Positions 44,815-53,639 are shown, counted from the stretch's first letter. The stretch: DNA of 64,000 nucleotides from Bacteriovorax sp. Seq25_V (GCF_000447795.1 NZ_AUNI01000017.1:62001-126000); one strand, 5' to 3'. The notes: generated by a model from the sequence alone, not told the origin. A program made the numbers and translations.

Positions 44815-45474
44815 ATGAGTACATTAAATATCGTAGAACTTAATACAAGAACATTTGCTAATACAAAAGAACAAGCAAACCCAGTGAAAAGCTTCTTACA
44901 TGATATTCGCTCACCTCTTCAAGCTCTACAAGCACTAGTATCAGTTCAGAGTTTATCGGATGAAGAAAGAAATTCAATGTACGAGTCTTGTATGAAAAGG
45001 ATCGCTTCATTGACTGGTCAAAAAAATGAAGAAAAGAGGTCAGAAGAAAAAGAGGTTTGCATTGCAAACTTATTCAATTCAATCAAAAAGCAAAAAGAAC
45101 TGGAGCTAGGATGTCAGATTTCAACAAGTGCAAATCTTCTAAACCCGTGGCTAAAACTTCCTCTCTCGACTTCAGAGATTGAGAATATACTTTCAAATCT
45201 TATCAATAATTCAATTAACGCTTCTAGTAGAAATATTTCGATTAAAGCTAGATTACATAAGAATTTTTTAAAAATTGAGGTTATCGATACTGGAAAAGGC
45301 ATCGAAGCAAGCAAAATATCTAAAATTGGACAAGTTGGACAAACATACACAGAAGGAGGACAAGGCCTAGGACTAACAAACACAATTAAACTTTTAAAAA
45401 GCATCGGCGGAGATCTTTCATGCCGATCAATTCCCAATGTTATAACTCAATTCACAATTTCCATTCCCCTTTAA
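44815..45474 (+). CDS. soluble histidine-kinase-like protein (no sensor, no membrane span)
   Basis: From the ATG at 44815 (AGG five bases before) the product is 219 residues. It has a DHp-like helix with the phospho-acceptor region FLHDIRSPLQAL (about 28-39). A HATPase_c domain follows, with N box ILSNLINNSINAS, G1 VIDTGKGIEAS and G2 GGQGLGLTNTI. It has no input domain, so it may receive its signal from a partner. No response regulator is adjacent. A small output kinase or a phosphorelay component are the likely options. Confidence 0.85.
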   Translation: MSTLNIVELNTRTFANTKEQANPVKSFLHDIRSPLQALQALVSVQSLSDEERNSMYESCMKRIASLTGQKNEEKRSEEKEVCIANLFNSIKKQKELELGCQISTSANLLNPWLKLPLSTSEIENILSNLINNSINASSRNISIKARLHKNFLKIEVIDTGKGIEASKISKIGQVGQTYTEGGQGLGLTNTIKLLKSIGGDLSCRSIPNVITQFTISIPL

Positions 45475-45493
45475 TCCCACCAAATTTTCTTTT

Positions 45494-45532
45494 AAGTGAG
45501 GGTTGTTAAAAACAACCTTCACTTTCTTTTTT
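45494..45532 (+). terminator. intrinsic terminator after the kinase-like gene
   Basis: AAGTGAGGGTTGTT (45494-45507) pairs with AACAACCTTCACTT (45511-45524, one G-U) around AAA, then TCTTTTTT. It isolates the kinase-like gene from metF. Confidence 0.9.
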
Positions 45533-45590
45533 ACCACTTTCCTTGTAAAATAAGGCTTTGAAATCCCCTTTAAATCAGCATGGAAAGAAT

Positions 45591-46535
45591 ATGAAAGTAA
45601 TTGAGCATATCTCAAAGTCAAACGGCACTCTTTTTAGTTTTGAAATTGTACCTCCACCAAGAGGAAAGACTATTACTGCAGTAACAGATGTAGTTGAAAC
45701 TCTACTTCCACATAATCCTTCATGGATTGATGTAACTGCCCACCCCGCTGGCGCATACTATAATGAAAGACCAGATGGAACAATTGAAAGGAAAATCTAT
45801 AAGAAGCGCCCAGGAACTATTGGGATCTGTGGTGTTATTCAAAATAGATTTCGTGTTGATACTGTAACCCACTTACTAACTCAGGGGTTTACGAAAGAAG
45901 AAACAGAAGACGCCATGATCGAACTTAACTTTCTTGGTATTCACAACGTTCTTGCTCTTCGTGGAGATGGTCTTAACTATAATAAGCAATACGACAAGTC
46001 TCGCTCGGTAAATCATTATGCCATCGATCTTGTTAAACAAATCAATGACGTAAAAAATGGAAGATTTCTTGATGAACTTTCACAGTCACTTCCGCTAGAC
46101 TTCGGTGTTGGTGTTGCTGGTTACCCAGAAAAACATTTTGAAGCCCCAAGTCTTAAACTAGATATTCAACACCTCAAAGATAAAGTTGATGCTGGTGCTG
46201 ATTATATCGCGACACAGATGTTCTTTAAGAATGAAAAATATTTTCAATTTGTTGAACTATGTAGACAGGCCGGAATTCAAGTGCCAATCGTCCCAGGAAT
46301 TAAAGTTATAAAAAACCTGAAGCAGTTCAACTCTGTCCCAAGTAATTTCTATGTTGATTTCCCAGATGAGTTCGTAGAAGAAGCACATGCGAACCCTAAA
46401 CACGTCGAAGAAATTGGAATAAATTTCGCGATTAAACAATGTGAAGAACTAGTGAATGCTAAAGTCCCATCCCTACACTTCTACGTTATGAATGATGCAA
46501 AAAGTGTAGCTCAAGTAGTAAAGAAGTTTTTTTAA
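45591..46535 (+). CDS. metF: 5,10-methylenetetrahydrofolate reductase
   Basis: MetF reduces methylenetetrahydrofolate to 5-methyltetrahydrofolate with FAD, feeding MetH. The ATG at 45591 gives KVIEHISKSNGTLFSFEIVPPPRG, the normal start of the barrel; an in-frame TTG 33 bases earlier is unlikely. LNFLGIHNVLALRGDG and GVAGYPEKHFEAPSL and AGADYIATQMFF are diagnostic. It is followed without a gap by metH. Confidence 0.93.
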   Translation: MKVIEHISKSNGTLFSFEIVPPPRGKTITAVTDVVETLLPHNPSWIDVTAHPAGAYYNERPDGTIERKIYKKRPGTIGICGVIQNRFRVDTVTHLLTQGFTKEETEDAMIELNFLGIHNVLALRGDGLNYNKQYDKSRSVNHYAIDLVKQINDVKNGRFLDELSQSLPLDFGVGVAGYPEKHFEAPSLKLDIQHLKDKVDAGADYIATQMFFKNEKYFQFVELCRQAGIQVPIVPGIKVIKNLKQFNSVPSNFYVDFPDEFVEEAHANPKHVEEIGINFAIKQCEELVNAKVPSLHFYVMNDAKSVAQVVKKFF

Positions 46536-49500
46536 ATGAGTATTAAAAAAGAATTAGAAAATTTGGTAAAGTCTCAAATTGTTTTCCTTGATGGAGCAAT
46601 GGGGACAATGATTCAACAATATAAATTAGAAGAAAAGGATTTTAGAGGAGAACGTTTCAAAAATTCAAAGATTGACCTAAAAGGAAATAATGATCTTTTA
46701 AACATCACTCGTCCTGAAATTATTAAAGAGATTCATACGAAGTATCTTCGTGCTGGTTCAAATATAATCGAAACAAATACTTTTTCAGGGACAAAAATCG
46801 CACAAGCAGATTATGAGCTTGAAGATGCTGTATATGATATCAATTTTCAAGCAGCAAAGATTGCGAAAGAAGCATGTATTGATTTTAAAAAAGAAAATCC
46901 AAGTCATACCTGCTATGTTGCAGGCGCTTTAGGTCCAACAAATAAGACAGCTTCAATTTCTCCAGATGTTAATAATCCAGCTTTCCGAGGAGTTACTTTT
47001 GATGAGCTCGTTGAAAATTACTATTTTCAAACAAAAGGTCTTGTTGATGGTGGCGCAGACATTCTAATCGCAGAAACAACTTTTGATACACTAAATTTAA
47101 AAGCTGCTATTTTTGCAATGAATAAGTATCTCGAAGAATATAATCTAGATATTCCAGTGATGCTCTCTGTAACTATTACTGATGCTTCTGGTAGAACACT
47201 GTCTGGTCAGACTGTTGAGGCATTTTGGAATTCAGTTGCTCACGCTAAACCATTTAGTGTTGGTATTAACTGTGCGCTTGGTGCTCAGGAGATGAGACCT
47301 TATATCGAAGAACTCTCAAAAATTTCGAATTGCTATATTAGCTGTTATCCAAATGCAGGACTTCCTAACCCTCTAAGTGAAACTGGTTATGATGAGACAC
47401 CTGCACAAACAGCAAGCTTTCTTGAGGAATTTGCAACAAGTGAGCTTATAAATATTGTTGGCGGATGCTGTGGAACAACTCCAGATCATATCGCATCAAT
47501 TGTTAAACACCTCAAAGATATTAAGCCTCGAAAAATTGGAACAATAAAAGAAGAATTAAAGTTATCAGGCCTAGAGCCTCTCAACCTGAGTTCTTCAGGT
47601 GATCGTCCATTTATTATGGTTGGAGAAAGAACGAACGTCACAGGTTCACCTCGCTTTGCCAAACTTATCAAAGAAGGAAATTTTGATGAGGCCCTAAACG
47701 TCGCCAGACAGCAAGTTGAAAATGGTGCAAATATTATTGACATCAATTTTGACGAAGGTCTTCTTGATTCAAAAGCATGCATGATTCAATTTTTAAACCT
47801 AATTGCTTCTGAGCCAGATATTTGCAAAGTTCCAATCATGATCGATTCTTCAAAATGGGAAGTTATCGAAGCGGGACTAAAATGTATCCAAGGTAAAGGT
47901 ATCGTGAATTCAATCTCACTAAAAGAGGGAGAAGAAGCGTTCAAGGCCCATGCAAAACTTATTAAAGAATATGGTGCTGCTACTGTAGTTATGGCCTTTG
48001 ATGAAGAGGGGCAAGCAGCAACACAAGCAGACAAAGTTCGAATTTGCCAACGTGCATATAAAATTCTCGTAGAAGATGTTGGATTTAATCCACATGATAT
48101 TATTTTTGATCCTAATATTTTAACCGTTGGAACAGGGATCGAAGAACATAATAACTACGCAGTCGACTTCATCGAAGCCGTCCGTGAAATTAAGGCGACA
48201 TGTCCGGGAGCTTTAACATCAGGAGGAGTCTCAAATGTTTCTTTCTCGTTTAGAGGAAATAATGTTGTAAGAGAGGCCATGCATAGTTCATTTCTATACT
48301 ATGCAATTCAAGCGGGGCTAGACATGGGGATCGTCAATGCAGGGATGCTTGAGATCTACGAGAATATTGAACCCACACTAAAAGAAAAAATCGAGGATGT
48401 ACTTCTTAACAAACATCCTGATGCGACCGAAGCCCTTATTGATTATGCTGAAAGGTTTAAAGGTATACAGGGGAAGAAAAAAGAAGATGATCTTTCATGG
48501 AGACAATCTTCTCTTCAAGAGCGTATTACCCACTCTTTAGTGAAGGGTATTACTACTTTTATTGAAGAAGATGTTGAGCAAGCTCGCCAAGAACTTGGAA
48601 AGCCTCTTAACGTCATTGAAGGTCCACTGATGGAAGGAATGAAAGTTGTTGGTGATCTTTTTGGCCAAGGAAAGATGTTTCTTCCACAAGTTGTTAAGAG
48701 TGCTCGAGTAATGAAGCAGGCCGTAGCTTATCTTGAACCATTTATGGATAAAGATAAGGCAGATACTTCAAGCGCGATGAACTTTGTAATTGCCACAGTT
48801 AAGGGTGATGTTCACGACATTGGGAAAAATATTGTTGGTGTAGTACTCGCTTGTAATGGGTATAACGTAATTGATCTTGGAGTTATGGTATCTTGTGATG
48901 CCATAATTAAGGCATGTAAAGAACATAACGCAGTTCTTGTAGGACTCAGTGGTCTTATTACCCCATCTCTTGATGAGATGATTCACAATGTGGCTGAATT
49001 TGAGCGACAAGGACTCAATATCCCTGTATTAGTTGGGGGTGCGACAACAAGTCAAACTCACACAGCAGTAAAGATTGCACCACACACTCAAAATCCAGTG
49101 GTTCAAGTACCTGATGCTTCACTTGTTGTAGAAATTGCAAATAACTTATTGAGTGATAACTTTCGTGAAAAATATCTCGAAGAATTAAAAAAGAAACAAT
49201 CAAATCTAAGAGACTATTTCGAAAATTCTAAAAATAGCACAAATCAAGTTATCTCTTATGAAGAAGCATACGAGAGAAGACCTCGCTTTAATGATAAGAA
49301 AGTGATTACTCCAAGTTTTGTTGGACGCAAAGAAATCACGGATATTACAATTGAAGAAATTTCAAAATATATCGATTGGTCACCATTCTTTTGGACATGG
49401 GAATTAAAGGGAGTTTATCCAAAAATTCTTTCACATGACACATATGGAGAAGAGGCCAAGAAACTTTTTAAAGACGCTTCAAACTTTTTAGAGAGAATTA

Positions 49501-50204
49501 TTAAAGAGGATAGATTCAAGCCTCGTGCCGCTCTAGGATTCTGGAAGGCACAAAGAGAGCGCGATGATGTCCATCTCTTTAATGAAGCTGGTGACAAAAT
49601 TGAAACATTTAACTTTATTCGTCAGCAAAAAACAAAAACAAAGTCAGATGATCACTACTACTCTCTTAGTGACTTCATTCAGGAAGATAATTCAATTGAT
49701 GATTATATCGGAAGTTTTGTTGTTACAATTCACGGAGTCGAGGATTTCGCTAAGCAGTTTGAAAAAATAAATGATGACTATAGTGCAATTATGATCAAAG
49801 CAGTTGGTGATCGACTTGCCGAAGCCTATGCCGAATTAATCCATAAGAAGGCACGTGAGTATTGGGGAATTGAAAATACTGAACTTGCTATCGAAGATCT
49901 AATCAAAGAAAAGTATCAGGGTATTAGACCTGCTCCAGGATATCCAGCATGTCCAGAGCACACAGAGAAGCTTAAGATTTGGAAGCTTCTTGATGCTGAT
50001 AATACAACAGGCGCAAGCTTAACTGAAAATATGGCGATGATGCCGGCCAGTTCAGTTTCGGGTTATCTTTTCTCGCATCCTCAAAGTAAATATTTTAATA
50101 TTCTCTCTATTGGTGACGATCAAGTTGAAAGCTACGCCAAAAGAAAGGGAATGGAGCTAGAAGAAGCAAAGAAATGGTTAAGAACAATTCACATCAACTC
50201 ATAG
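46536..50204 (+). CDS. metH: cobalamin-dependent methionine synthase
   Basis: This 1222-residue enzyme transfers a methyl group from methyltetrahydrofolate via cobalamin to homocysteine. All four modules are present. The homocysteine domain has DGAMGT and the zinc cysteines in GINCALG and [10 protein letters not shown]; the folate domain has [10 protein letters not shown]. The B12 domain has [12 protein letters not shown] with the lower-ligand His (about 760) and [15 protein letters not shown], and the AdoMet reactivation domain has [15 protein letters not shown]. It begins right after the metF stop. It implies a need for B12, for which the importer at 55.8-58.2 kb is a candidate. Confidence 0.97.
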   Translation: MSIKKELENLVKSQIVFLDGAMGTMIQQYKLEEKDFRGERFKNSKIDLKGNNDLLNITRPEIIKEIHTKYLRAGSNIIETNTFSGTKIAQADYELEDAVYDINFQAAKIAKEACIDFKKENPSHTCYVAGALGPTNKTASISPDVNNPAFRGVTFDELVENYYFQTKGLVDGGADILIAETTFDTLNLKAAIFAMNKYLEEYNLDIPVMLSVTITDASGRTLSGQTVEAFWNSVAHAKPFSVGINCALGAQEMRPYIEELSKISNCYISCYPNAGLPNPLSETGYDETPAQTASFLEEFATSELINIVGGCCGTTPDHIASIVKHLKDIKPRKIGTIKEELKLSGLEPLNLSSSGDRPFIMVGERTNVTGSPRFAKLIKEGNFDEALNVARQQVENGANIIDINFDEGLLDSKACMIQFLNLIASEPDICKVPIMIDSSKWEVIEAGLKCIQGKGIVNSISLKEGEEAFKAHAKLIKEYGAATVVMAFDEEGQAATQADKVRICQRAYKILVEDVGFNPHDIIFDPNILTVGTGIEEHNNYAVDFIEAVREIKATCPGALTSGGVSNVSFSFRGNNVVREAMHSSFLYYAIQAGLDMGIVNAGMLEIYENIEPTLKEKIEDVLLNKHPDATEALIDYAERFKGIQGKKKEDDLSWRQSSLQERITHSLVKGITTFIEEDVEQARQELGKPLNVIEGPLMEGMKVVGDLFGQGKMFLPQVVKSARVMKQAVAYLEPFMDKDKADTSSAMNFVIATVKGDVHDIGKNIVGVVLACNGYNVIDLGVMVSCDAIIKACKEHNAVLVGLSGLITPSLDEMIHNVAEFERQGLNIPVLVGGATTSQTHTAVKIAPHTQNPVVQVPDASLVVEIANNLLSDNFREKYLEELKKKQSNLRDYFENSKNSTNQVISYEEAYERRPRFNDKKVITPSFVGRKEITDITIEEISKYIDWSPFFWTWELKGVYPKILSHDTYGEEAKKLFKDASNFLERIIKEDRFKPRAALGFWKAQRERDDVHLFNEAGDKIETFNFIRQQKTKTKSDDHYYSLSDFIQEDNSIDDYIGSFVVTIHGVEDFAKQFEKINDDYSAIMIKAVGDRLAEAYAELIHKKAREYWGIENTELAIEDLIKEKYQGIRPAPGYPACPEHTEKLKIWKLLDADNTTGASLTENMAMMPASSVSGYLFSHPQSKYFNILSIGDDQVESYAKRKGMELEEAKKWLRTIHINS

Positions 50205-50596
50205 ATAAGTACTTCGATAATATTCGAAGTACTTATTCACAAATGTTTATCTCTGATGAACGAATAAAGCTACTCCTAGGTAGCTGTGAAGATGAGGCAC
50301 AACTACGCCCTTTATTTCACTACCTCTCCCACTCTTACAAGACAAATCCTAACCATAAAGAGACAGGAGAGATGCTTTTTAGTTTTGTAGATGAATCAGA
50401 GTATGATCTTCCTCAATGGATTGAGGCCATTGCGATTTTTCATCAATGGCTTACAGAGAAAAATCGCACGACAACTTTTCCAAAAATGCTCGGCTATATC
50501 AGTTGTTGTACACAATCACCTGAAAATAAAATGCTTAAATATCAACTAAAAGATATTTTAAATGATATGCTAAAGACTCATGGTTATGTCGGATAA
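50174..50596 (+). CDS. hypothetical helical protein between metH and the MetE-like gene
   Basis: This 140-residue, mostly helical protein starts inside metH (31-bp overlap). Its stop falls inside the start of the MetE-like gene, so the three are tightly packed. [19 protein letters not shown] and an N-terminal [15 protein letters not shown] contain cysteines, but no metal site is obvious. An ATG at 50243 is an alternative start. No family recognised. Confidence 0.62.
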   Translation: MVKNNSHQLIDKYFDNIRSTYSQMFISDERIKLLLGSCEDEAQLRPLFHYLSHSYKTNPNHKETGEMLFSFVDESEYDLPQWIEAIAIFHQWLTEKNRTTTFPKMLGYISCCTQSPENKMLKYQLKDILNDMLKTHGYVG

Positions 50597-51251
50597 AATT
50601 CTTACGACAGGGATTGGCTCTCTTCCTGAAATGCAAATCGACAAAGCATTTGAATACTCTCTTCAATTTGATATTCCTTTTTTTCCTCAAATCCTCAGCA
50701 TTCATGGAAATATGATCGATCAGATCAATAATTCTAACTTTCATGGACTTCAGGACTTTTATGATCACTGTACGAGGGATCACAAGAAGCTAGTTAAAGT
50801 TCAAATTGCGGGACCGGCAACAACTGGCCTCCCTGTTTCTCATTACAAAAAAATATTTTCAAAACTTGATTCACTTTCTTTCAACGGACAAGTATTAATC
50901 TTCATAGATGAACCCGTTTGGAATGAGTTTACTATCGATCATATTCGTAACCTAGGTCGTAAAGTATCAATTCACACTTGCGCAAATCTTAGCGATTTTC
51001 AACTAGATGATAATCTTCTAAACGATCTCGATTTTTTCTCATATGATTATCTTTTAAATCCTAACCTTCATAATAAGGTCAGTAACTACGAAAAATTGAT
51101 TCCTGGCTGTGTGGATAAGGATGGAAAATATTCAAATATTTTATTTGAGGGGTATAAGATAATTTCGCCAACATGTGGACTTGCTGGATCTAGTGATATT
51201 TCATTAGTCTTAAAAAATTTGCGGACCTTAAAAGATCCGCCTATAGAATAA
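50580..51251 (+). CDS. compact MetE-like (core-MetE/UroD superfamily) protein
   Basis: This 223-residue protein keeps the ordered landmarks of the C-terminal catalytic barrel of B12-independent methionine synthase. They are TTGIGSLPE at the start, VQIAGPATTG near 75, FIDEPVW with Asp110 for the substrate amine, HTC (His132 and Cys134), and SPTCG with Cys199. MetE also uses a Glu ligand 22 residues after the Cys; here Asp156 is at that spacing. Known core-MetE proteins are nearer 300 residues, so this is unusually short. An ATG two codons downstream is an alternative. It lies directly after metF-metH and may be a methyltransferase fed by a methyl-cobamide carrier. Confidence 0.68.
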   Translation: MVMSDKILTTGIGSLPEMQIDKAFEYSLQFDIPFFPQILSIHGNMIDQINNSNFHGLQDFYDHCTRDHKKLVKVQIAGPATTGLPVSHYKKIFSKLDSLSFNGQVLIFIDEPVWNEFTIDHIRNLGRKVSIHTCANLSDFQLDDNLLNDLDFFSYDYLLNPNLHNKVSNYEKLIPGCVDKDGKYSNILFEGYKIISPTCGLAGSSDISLVLKNLRTLKDPPIE

Positions 51252-51257
51252 AAGCGA

Positions 51258-51758
51258 TTAGCCAACTTTTTCAAGTGACTTTGTAAGAACCTGACCATAA
51301 CTTGTATGTCCCCAGAAAATCACTTTTTGCTTCGATGTCACATCATGAAATTTCTTGTCTTTCTTTCTATCGTTTCTAAGATTAGTAATGTATGACTCAA
51401 CATTATTAAGAAGTGAATTAAGAATCTTCTCCTCTTTTTCATTAAGAAGAATCTTTTGAAGTTTATACATATTTGCTGACTCACTATTAAAGCATGTATC
51501 AACGATATTATCATTGAGTTCTTTTATTTCATCTCTCACAGACTCAATTCGATTCGCGGCCTGCCATGCGATTTGATTTTGTGCGATTTGATAAATACCA
51601 CCAATGAAAGTCACAAGTCCTTTCGCTGTTAATCTTGCTATTACAGACAATACAATTGAAGGATCAATCTCAATATCACGAGAGATCATCGAGACATTAT
51701 TATTATTTTTTGAGATAGATTCTAAAACAACTCTTTCTAATAAAACTAAACCTTTCAT
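51258..51758 (-). CDS. hypothetical protein with winged-helix-like N-terminus
   Basis: The ATG at 51758 has AGGAG five bases upstream; an earlier GTG lies on that site. The 166-residue product begins with a helix-turn-helix-type segment (ISRDIEIDPSIVLSVIARLT, then KGLVTFIGGIYQI as a wing, to about residue 55). A helical middle and a basic KNDRKKDKKF-like C-terminus follow. A DNA- or RNA-binding role is possible, but this is not a recognised family. It is translated with the gene upstream on the same strand. Confidence 0.62.
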   Translation of the reverse strand: MKGLVLLERVVLESISKNNNNVSMISRDIEIDPSIVLSVIARLTAKGLVTFIGGIYQIAQNQIAWQAANRIESVRDEIKELNDNIVDTCFNSESANMYKLQKILLNEKEEKILNSLLNNVESYITNLRNDRKKDKKFHDVTSKQKVIFWGHTSYGQVLTKSLEKVG

Positions 51759-51766
51759 CTTCACTC

Positions 51767-52096
51767 CTACGCTACAACTTCTTTAATCGTTGAACTTTTT
51801 ACAATATCTTTAACTTCAAGCTTTCTCATACAAAATTTTTCAATTTCCATTAGAGCGTTCACTGAAAGTTCATCTAAGCAAGTATTGAATGTATTTTTAA
51901 CTGTTGATGTCTCTGCGATTTTTTCATCAATCTTCTTACTGATTTTAAGGTACTCAGTAAGTTTCATTTCAAAACCATTACAAAGCCTAAAAGCTCTCGT
52001 CATTTGAATGTCTGTAATCTCGGCCATCTCTTTGTAAGTTGGATTTCCATAAAGTTCTTTAAATCTTTCAATTAATCGCTTCTGCTCTGATTTCAT
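51767..52096 (-). CDS. small putative DNA-binding protein
   Basis: This 109-residue protein has an N-terminal helical part resembling HTH proteins (ERFKELYGNPTYKEMAEI, then TRAFRLCNGFEMKLTEYLKI). A charged helical C-terminus follows. It has a strong AGGAGG Shine-Dalgarno. It lies 8 bp upstream of the winged-helix-like gene and is divergent from the EEP enzyme, so it may regulate the shared upstream region. Confidence 0.6.
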   Translation of the reverse strand: MKSEQKRLIERFKELYGNPTYKEMAEITDIQMTRAFRLCNGFEMKLTEYLKISKKIDEKIAETSTVKNTFNTCLDELSVNALMEIEKFCMRKLEVKDIVKSSTIKEVVA

Positions 52097-52192
52097 TAAG
52101 TCGCCTCCTTATTTAACATTTTCTAATAAGCATTATTCAGGCCAATTTTTAATCAGCATAAATGACTAAAATCACGTTCAAAAAGCTTAAAT

Positions 52193-52223
52193 TGTTCTCA
52201 TTCAGGAACAAATGTGTTCTCAT
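52193..52223. promoter_or_regulatory. direct repeats and inverted repeat between divergent genes
   Basis: TGTTCTCAT occurs at 52193-52201 and again at 52215-52223, spaced 22 bp (two helical turns). TTGTTC (52192-52197) also pairs with GAACAA (52206-52211). The arrangement lies just before the EEP enzyme start and could bind the neighbouring HTH protein. Confidence 0.35.
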
Positions 52224-52229
52224 ATAAGA

Positions 52230-52997
52230 ATGAAATTAAAAGTTGCTAGTTCAAATATTCGATTTGATAACCCAAAAGATGGCGATCATGACTGGAAAGG
52301 CCGTCGCGAAATCCTTGCAGATGTTATCAATTCCTTTAATCCAGACCTTCTCGGAACACAAGAAGGCTGGCAGTGGCAGCTTTACGATCTCAAGTCCCTG
52401 CTAGAAGAACTTGATATCTCGGACTCCCATCGCTCGTGGATTGATGAAAGAATGTACCCTTCAATCTTTTATCGTAGAGAAGATCTTCACGTTCTTGATT
52501 CAGGGGACATCTGGCTATCGGAAACTCCTGATGTTGTAGCATCGAAGTCATTTAATAGTGCATTTCCAAGACTATGTACGTGGTCGAAGTTTAAATGTTC
52601 TCAAAAAAGAACACTGCTCTTTGTAGATGTTCATCTTGACCATATTCATAGTGAAACGCGAGAGGCACAAATAGGTGTTCTTATTAATGAGATTTCTAAA
52701 ATAAATGATTGTACTCATATGATACTTTGTGGTGATTTTAATGAATCTCCTAGAGAAGATGTGAGAAAGCTCATCGTTGAGAAGCTTGGTCTCTATGATC
52801 CATGGACTGCTCATGAAAAGCCGGAAGAGACTAGTCATCATAATTTTACAGGTGAAAGATGTGATGGTGCGAGAATCGACTGGATTATGCTTTCAAAGAA
52901 TATCAGTTGTGATGCAATTGATCTTCACCGTGATAGTCACCGTGGAATTTTTCCTTCGGACCACTTTCCTGTATTTGCAACAATAGAACTTAAATAG
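52230..52997 (+). CDS. endonuclease/exonuclease/phosphatase (EEP) family enzyme
   Basis: I prefer the ATG at 52230 because KLKVASSNIRFDNPKDGDHDW is the natural first strand of an EEP domain. An ATG at 52212 would add six residues and falls within the direct repeats. The 255-residue product has metal and catalytic motifs: Glu in LGTQEGWQ, HLDHIHSETR, GDFNESP, RIDWIMLS and a terminal SDHFPV. It has no signal peptide. Substrate could be a nucleic acid, a phosphodiester or a phosphatidylinositol-like head group. Confidence 0.82.
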   Translation: MKLKVASSNIRFDNPKDGDHDWKGRREILADVINSFNPDLLGTQEGWQWQLYDLKSLLEELDISDSHRSWIDERMYPSIFYRREDLHVLDSGDIWLSETPDVVASKSFNSAFPRLCTWSKFKCSQKRTLLFVDVHLDHIHSETREAQIGVLINEISKINDCTHMILCGDFNESPREDVRKLIVEKLGLYDPWTAHEKPEETSHHNFTGERCDGARIDWIMLSKNISCDAIDLHRDSHRGIFPSDHFPVFATIELK

Positions 52998-53085
52998 TTC
53001 GAGTTCAATTTCTGATCTCACAATTAAAATGGATCAATAATTTCTGATAATTAGAAGCCTGAGTAATTGCGCGTTCTTGCATAGA

Positions 53086-53169
53086 AACCTCATGAAATTC
53101 GCCATTCTTCTTTGCCCCCAATGAAGGGGACCTTATCAAAGGAGAAATCATGGACGAATTCATGAGGTT
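53086..53169 (+). promoter_or_regulatory. leader/start-codon pairing, copy 1
   Basis: AACCTCATGAA (53086-53096) is complementary to TTCATGAGGTT (53159-53169), codons 4-7 of the small gene. After one bulged A, TTCG (98-101) pairs with CGAA (155-158), for 15 pairs in all. The Shine-Dalgarno and ATG (53139-53152) are held in the closed loop. This arrangement is common to type I toxin messages, where it delays translation. Confidence 0.65.
53114..53131 (+). other. leader hairpin inside the pairing loop, copy 1
   Basis: CCCC (53116-53119) and GGGG (53126-53129) pair around AATGAA, with an outer G-C (53114-53131) across one mismatch. The second copy has different bases that still pair. Confidence 0.5.
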
Positions 53170-53233
53170 CTTAAAATTTCTAGTTCTAATTCTTCAGCTT
53201 TTGCTGTTGATATTAGAGCGTAGAAAGTTTTAG
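53150..53233 (+). CDS. 27-residue hydrophobic small protein, copy 1 (candidate type I toxin)
   Basis: The ATG at 53150 follows AAAGGAG by 5 bases. The peptide begins MDEFMRFLKF and continues as a Leu/Ile-rich single helix of about 16 residues, ending ERRKF, which fits a membrane-inserting peptide. A near-copy lies 364 bp downstream (22 of 27 residues identical, four synonymous changes among the differences). The leader can hide the start, and an intrinsic terminator follows. The gene stands alone. Other possibilities are a leader peptide or a regulatory membrane microprotein. Confidence 0.72.
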   Translation: MDEFMRFLKFLVLILQLLLLILERRKF

Positions 53234-53240
53234 GGTAATA

Positions 53241-53270
53241 GAGGTGATGTAACCGCATCACCTCTTCCTT
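53241..53270 (+). terminator. intrinsic terminator after small gene copy 1
   Basis: GAGGTGATG (53241-53249) pairs with CATCACCTC (53256-53264) around TAACCG, followed by TTCCTT, a weak T tract. The stem is identical in copy 2, whereas the loop differs. Confidence 0.75.
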
Positions 53271-53275
53271 ATGTA

Positions 53276-53304
53276 ACTTTATCAGTTTTGAAAATTGGAT
53301 GCAA
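53276..53304 (-). promoter_or_regulatory. candidate antisense promoter, copy 1
   Basis: On the minus strand, TTGCAT (53304-53299) is followed by 17 bp and TAAAGT (53281-53276). It would start an RNA near the terminator stem that reads through the whole small gene in antisense. The second copy has a matching promoter at the same offset. Confidence 0.55.
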
Positions 53305-53313
53305 TTAATTTTG

Positions 53314-53335
53314 AAAAGGTTCCTGGACACCTTTT
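53314..53335. repeat. 22-bp element with AAAAGG/CCTTTT-type arms, copy 1
   Basis: AAAAGGTTCCTGGACACC and the following TTTT form a near-inverted repeat. A variant lies at the same distance (50 bases) past the second terminator. It is 10 bp upstream of the antisense -35. It could be an operator, or a weak hairpin terminator. Confidence 0.5.
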
Positions 53336-53450
53336 AAGTGTTGTGACATCAGAATTTGAACTTTGAAAATACAAAATTGAATACGGTTAAATATTAGATG
53401 AATGAAAATAGGAAGTTATAGAAAAGTAAAGAAAACCTAAATTGCATAGA

Positions 53451-53533
53451 AACCTCATGAAATTCTCCATTCTTCTTTGTCACAATGATGTGACCTTTTA
53501 CAAAGAGGAAATCATGGACGAATTCATGAGGTT
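53451..53533 (+). promoter_or_regulatory. leader/start-codon pairing, copy 2
   Basis: AACCTCATGAA (53451-53461) is complementary to TTCATGAGGTT (53523-53533), exactly as in copy 1. The start codon (53514) and the Shine-Dalgarno lie in the loop. Confidence 0.65.
53479..53494 (+). other. leader hairpin inside the pairing loop, copy 2
   Basis: GTCAC (53479-53483) and GTGAC (53490-53494) pair around AATGAT. The loop matches copy 1 but the stem bases differ, with pairing maintained. Confidence 0.5.
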
Positions 53534-53597
53534 CTTAAAGTTTCTAATTTTAGTTCTTCAGCTTTTGCTGTGGATACTAGAAGTTAGAAATTTTTAA
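53514..53597 (+). CDS. 27-residue hydrophobic small protein, copy 2 (candidate type I toxin)
   Basis: The ATG at 53514 has GAGG 6 bases upstream. The peptide starts with the same first eleven residues as copy 1, has Trp20 in the helix and ends EVRNF. Differences are conservative in the helix (V12I, I14V) and larger at the tail. Downstream comes an intrinsic terminator and a convergent psd gene, whose read-through would also give antisense RNA. Confidence 0.72.
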   Translation: MDEFMRFLKFLILVLQLLLWILEVRNF

Positions 53598-53604
53598 GGT
53601 AATA

Positions 53605-53634
53605 GAGGTGATGTTCGCGCATCACCTCTTCCTT
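53605..53634 (+). terminator. intrinsic terminator after small gene copy 2
   Basis: GAGGTGATG (53605-53613) pairs with CATCACCTC (53620-53628) around TTCGCG, followed by TTCCTT. Confidence 0.75.
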
Positions 53635-53639
53635 ATGAA

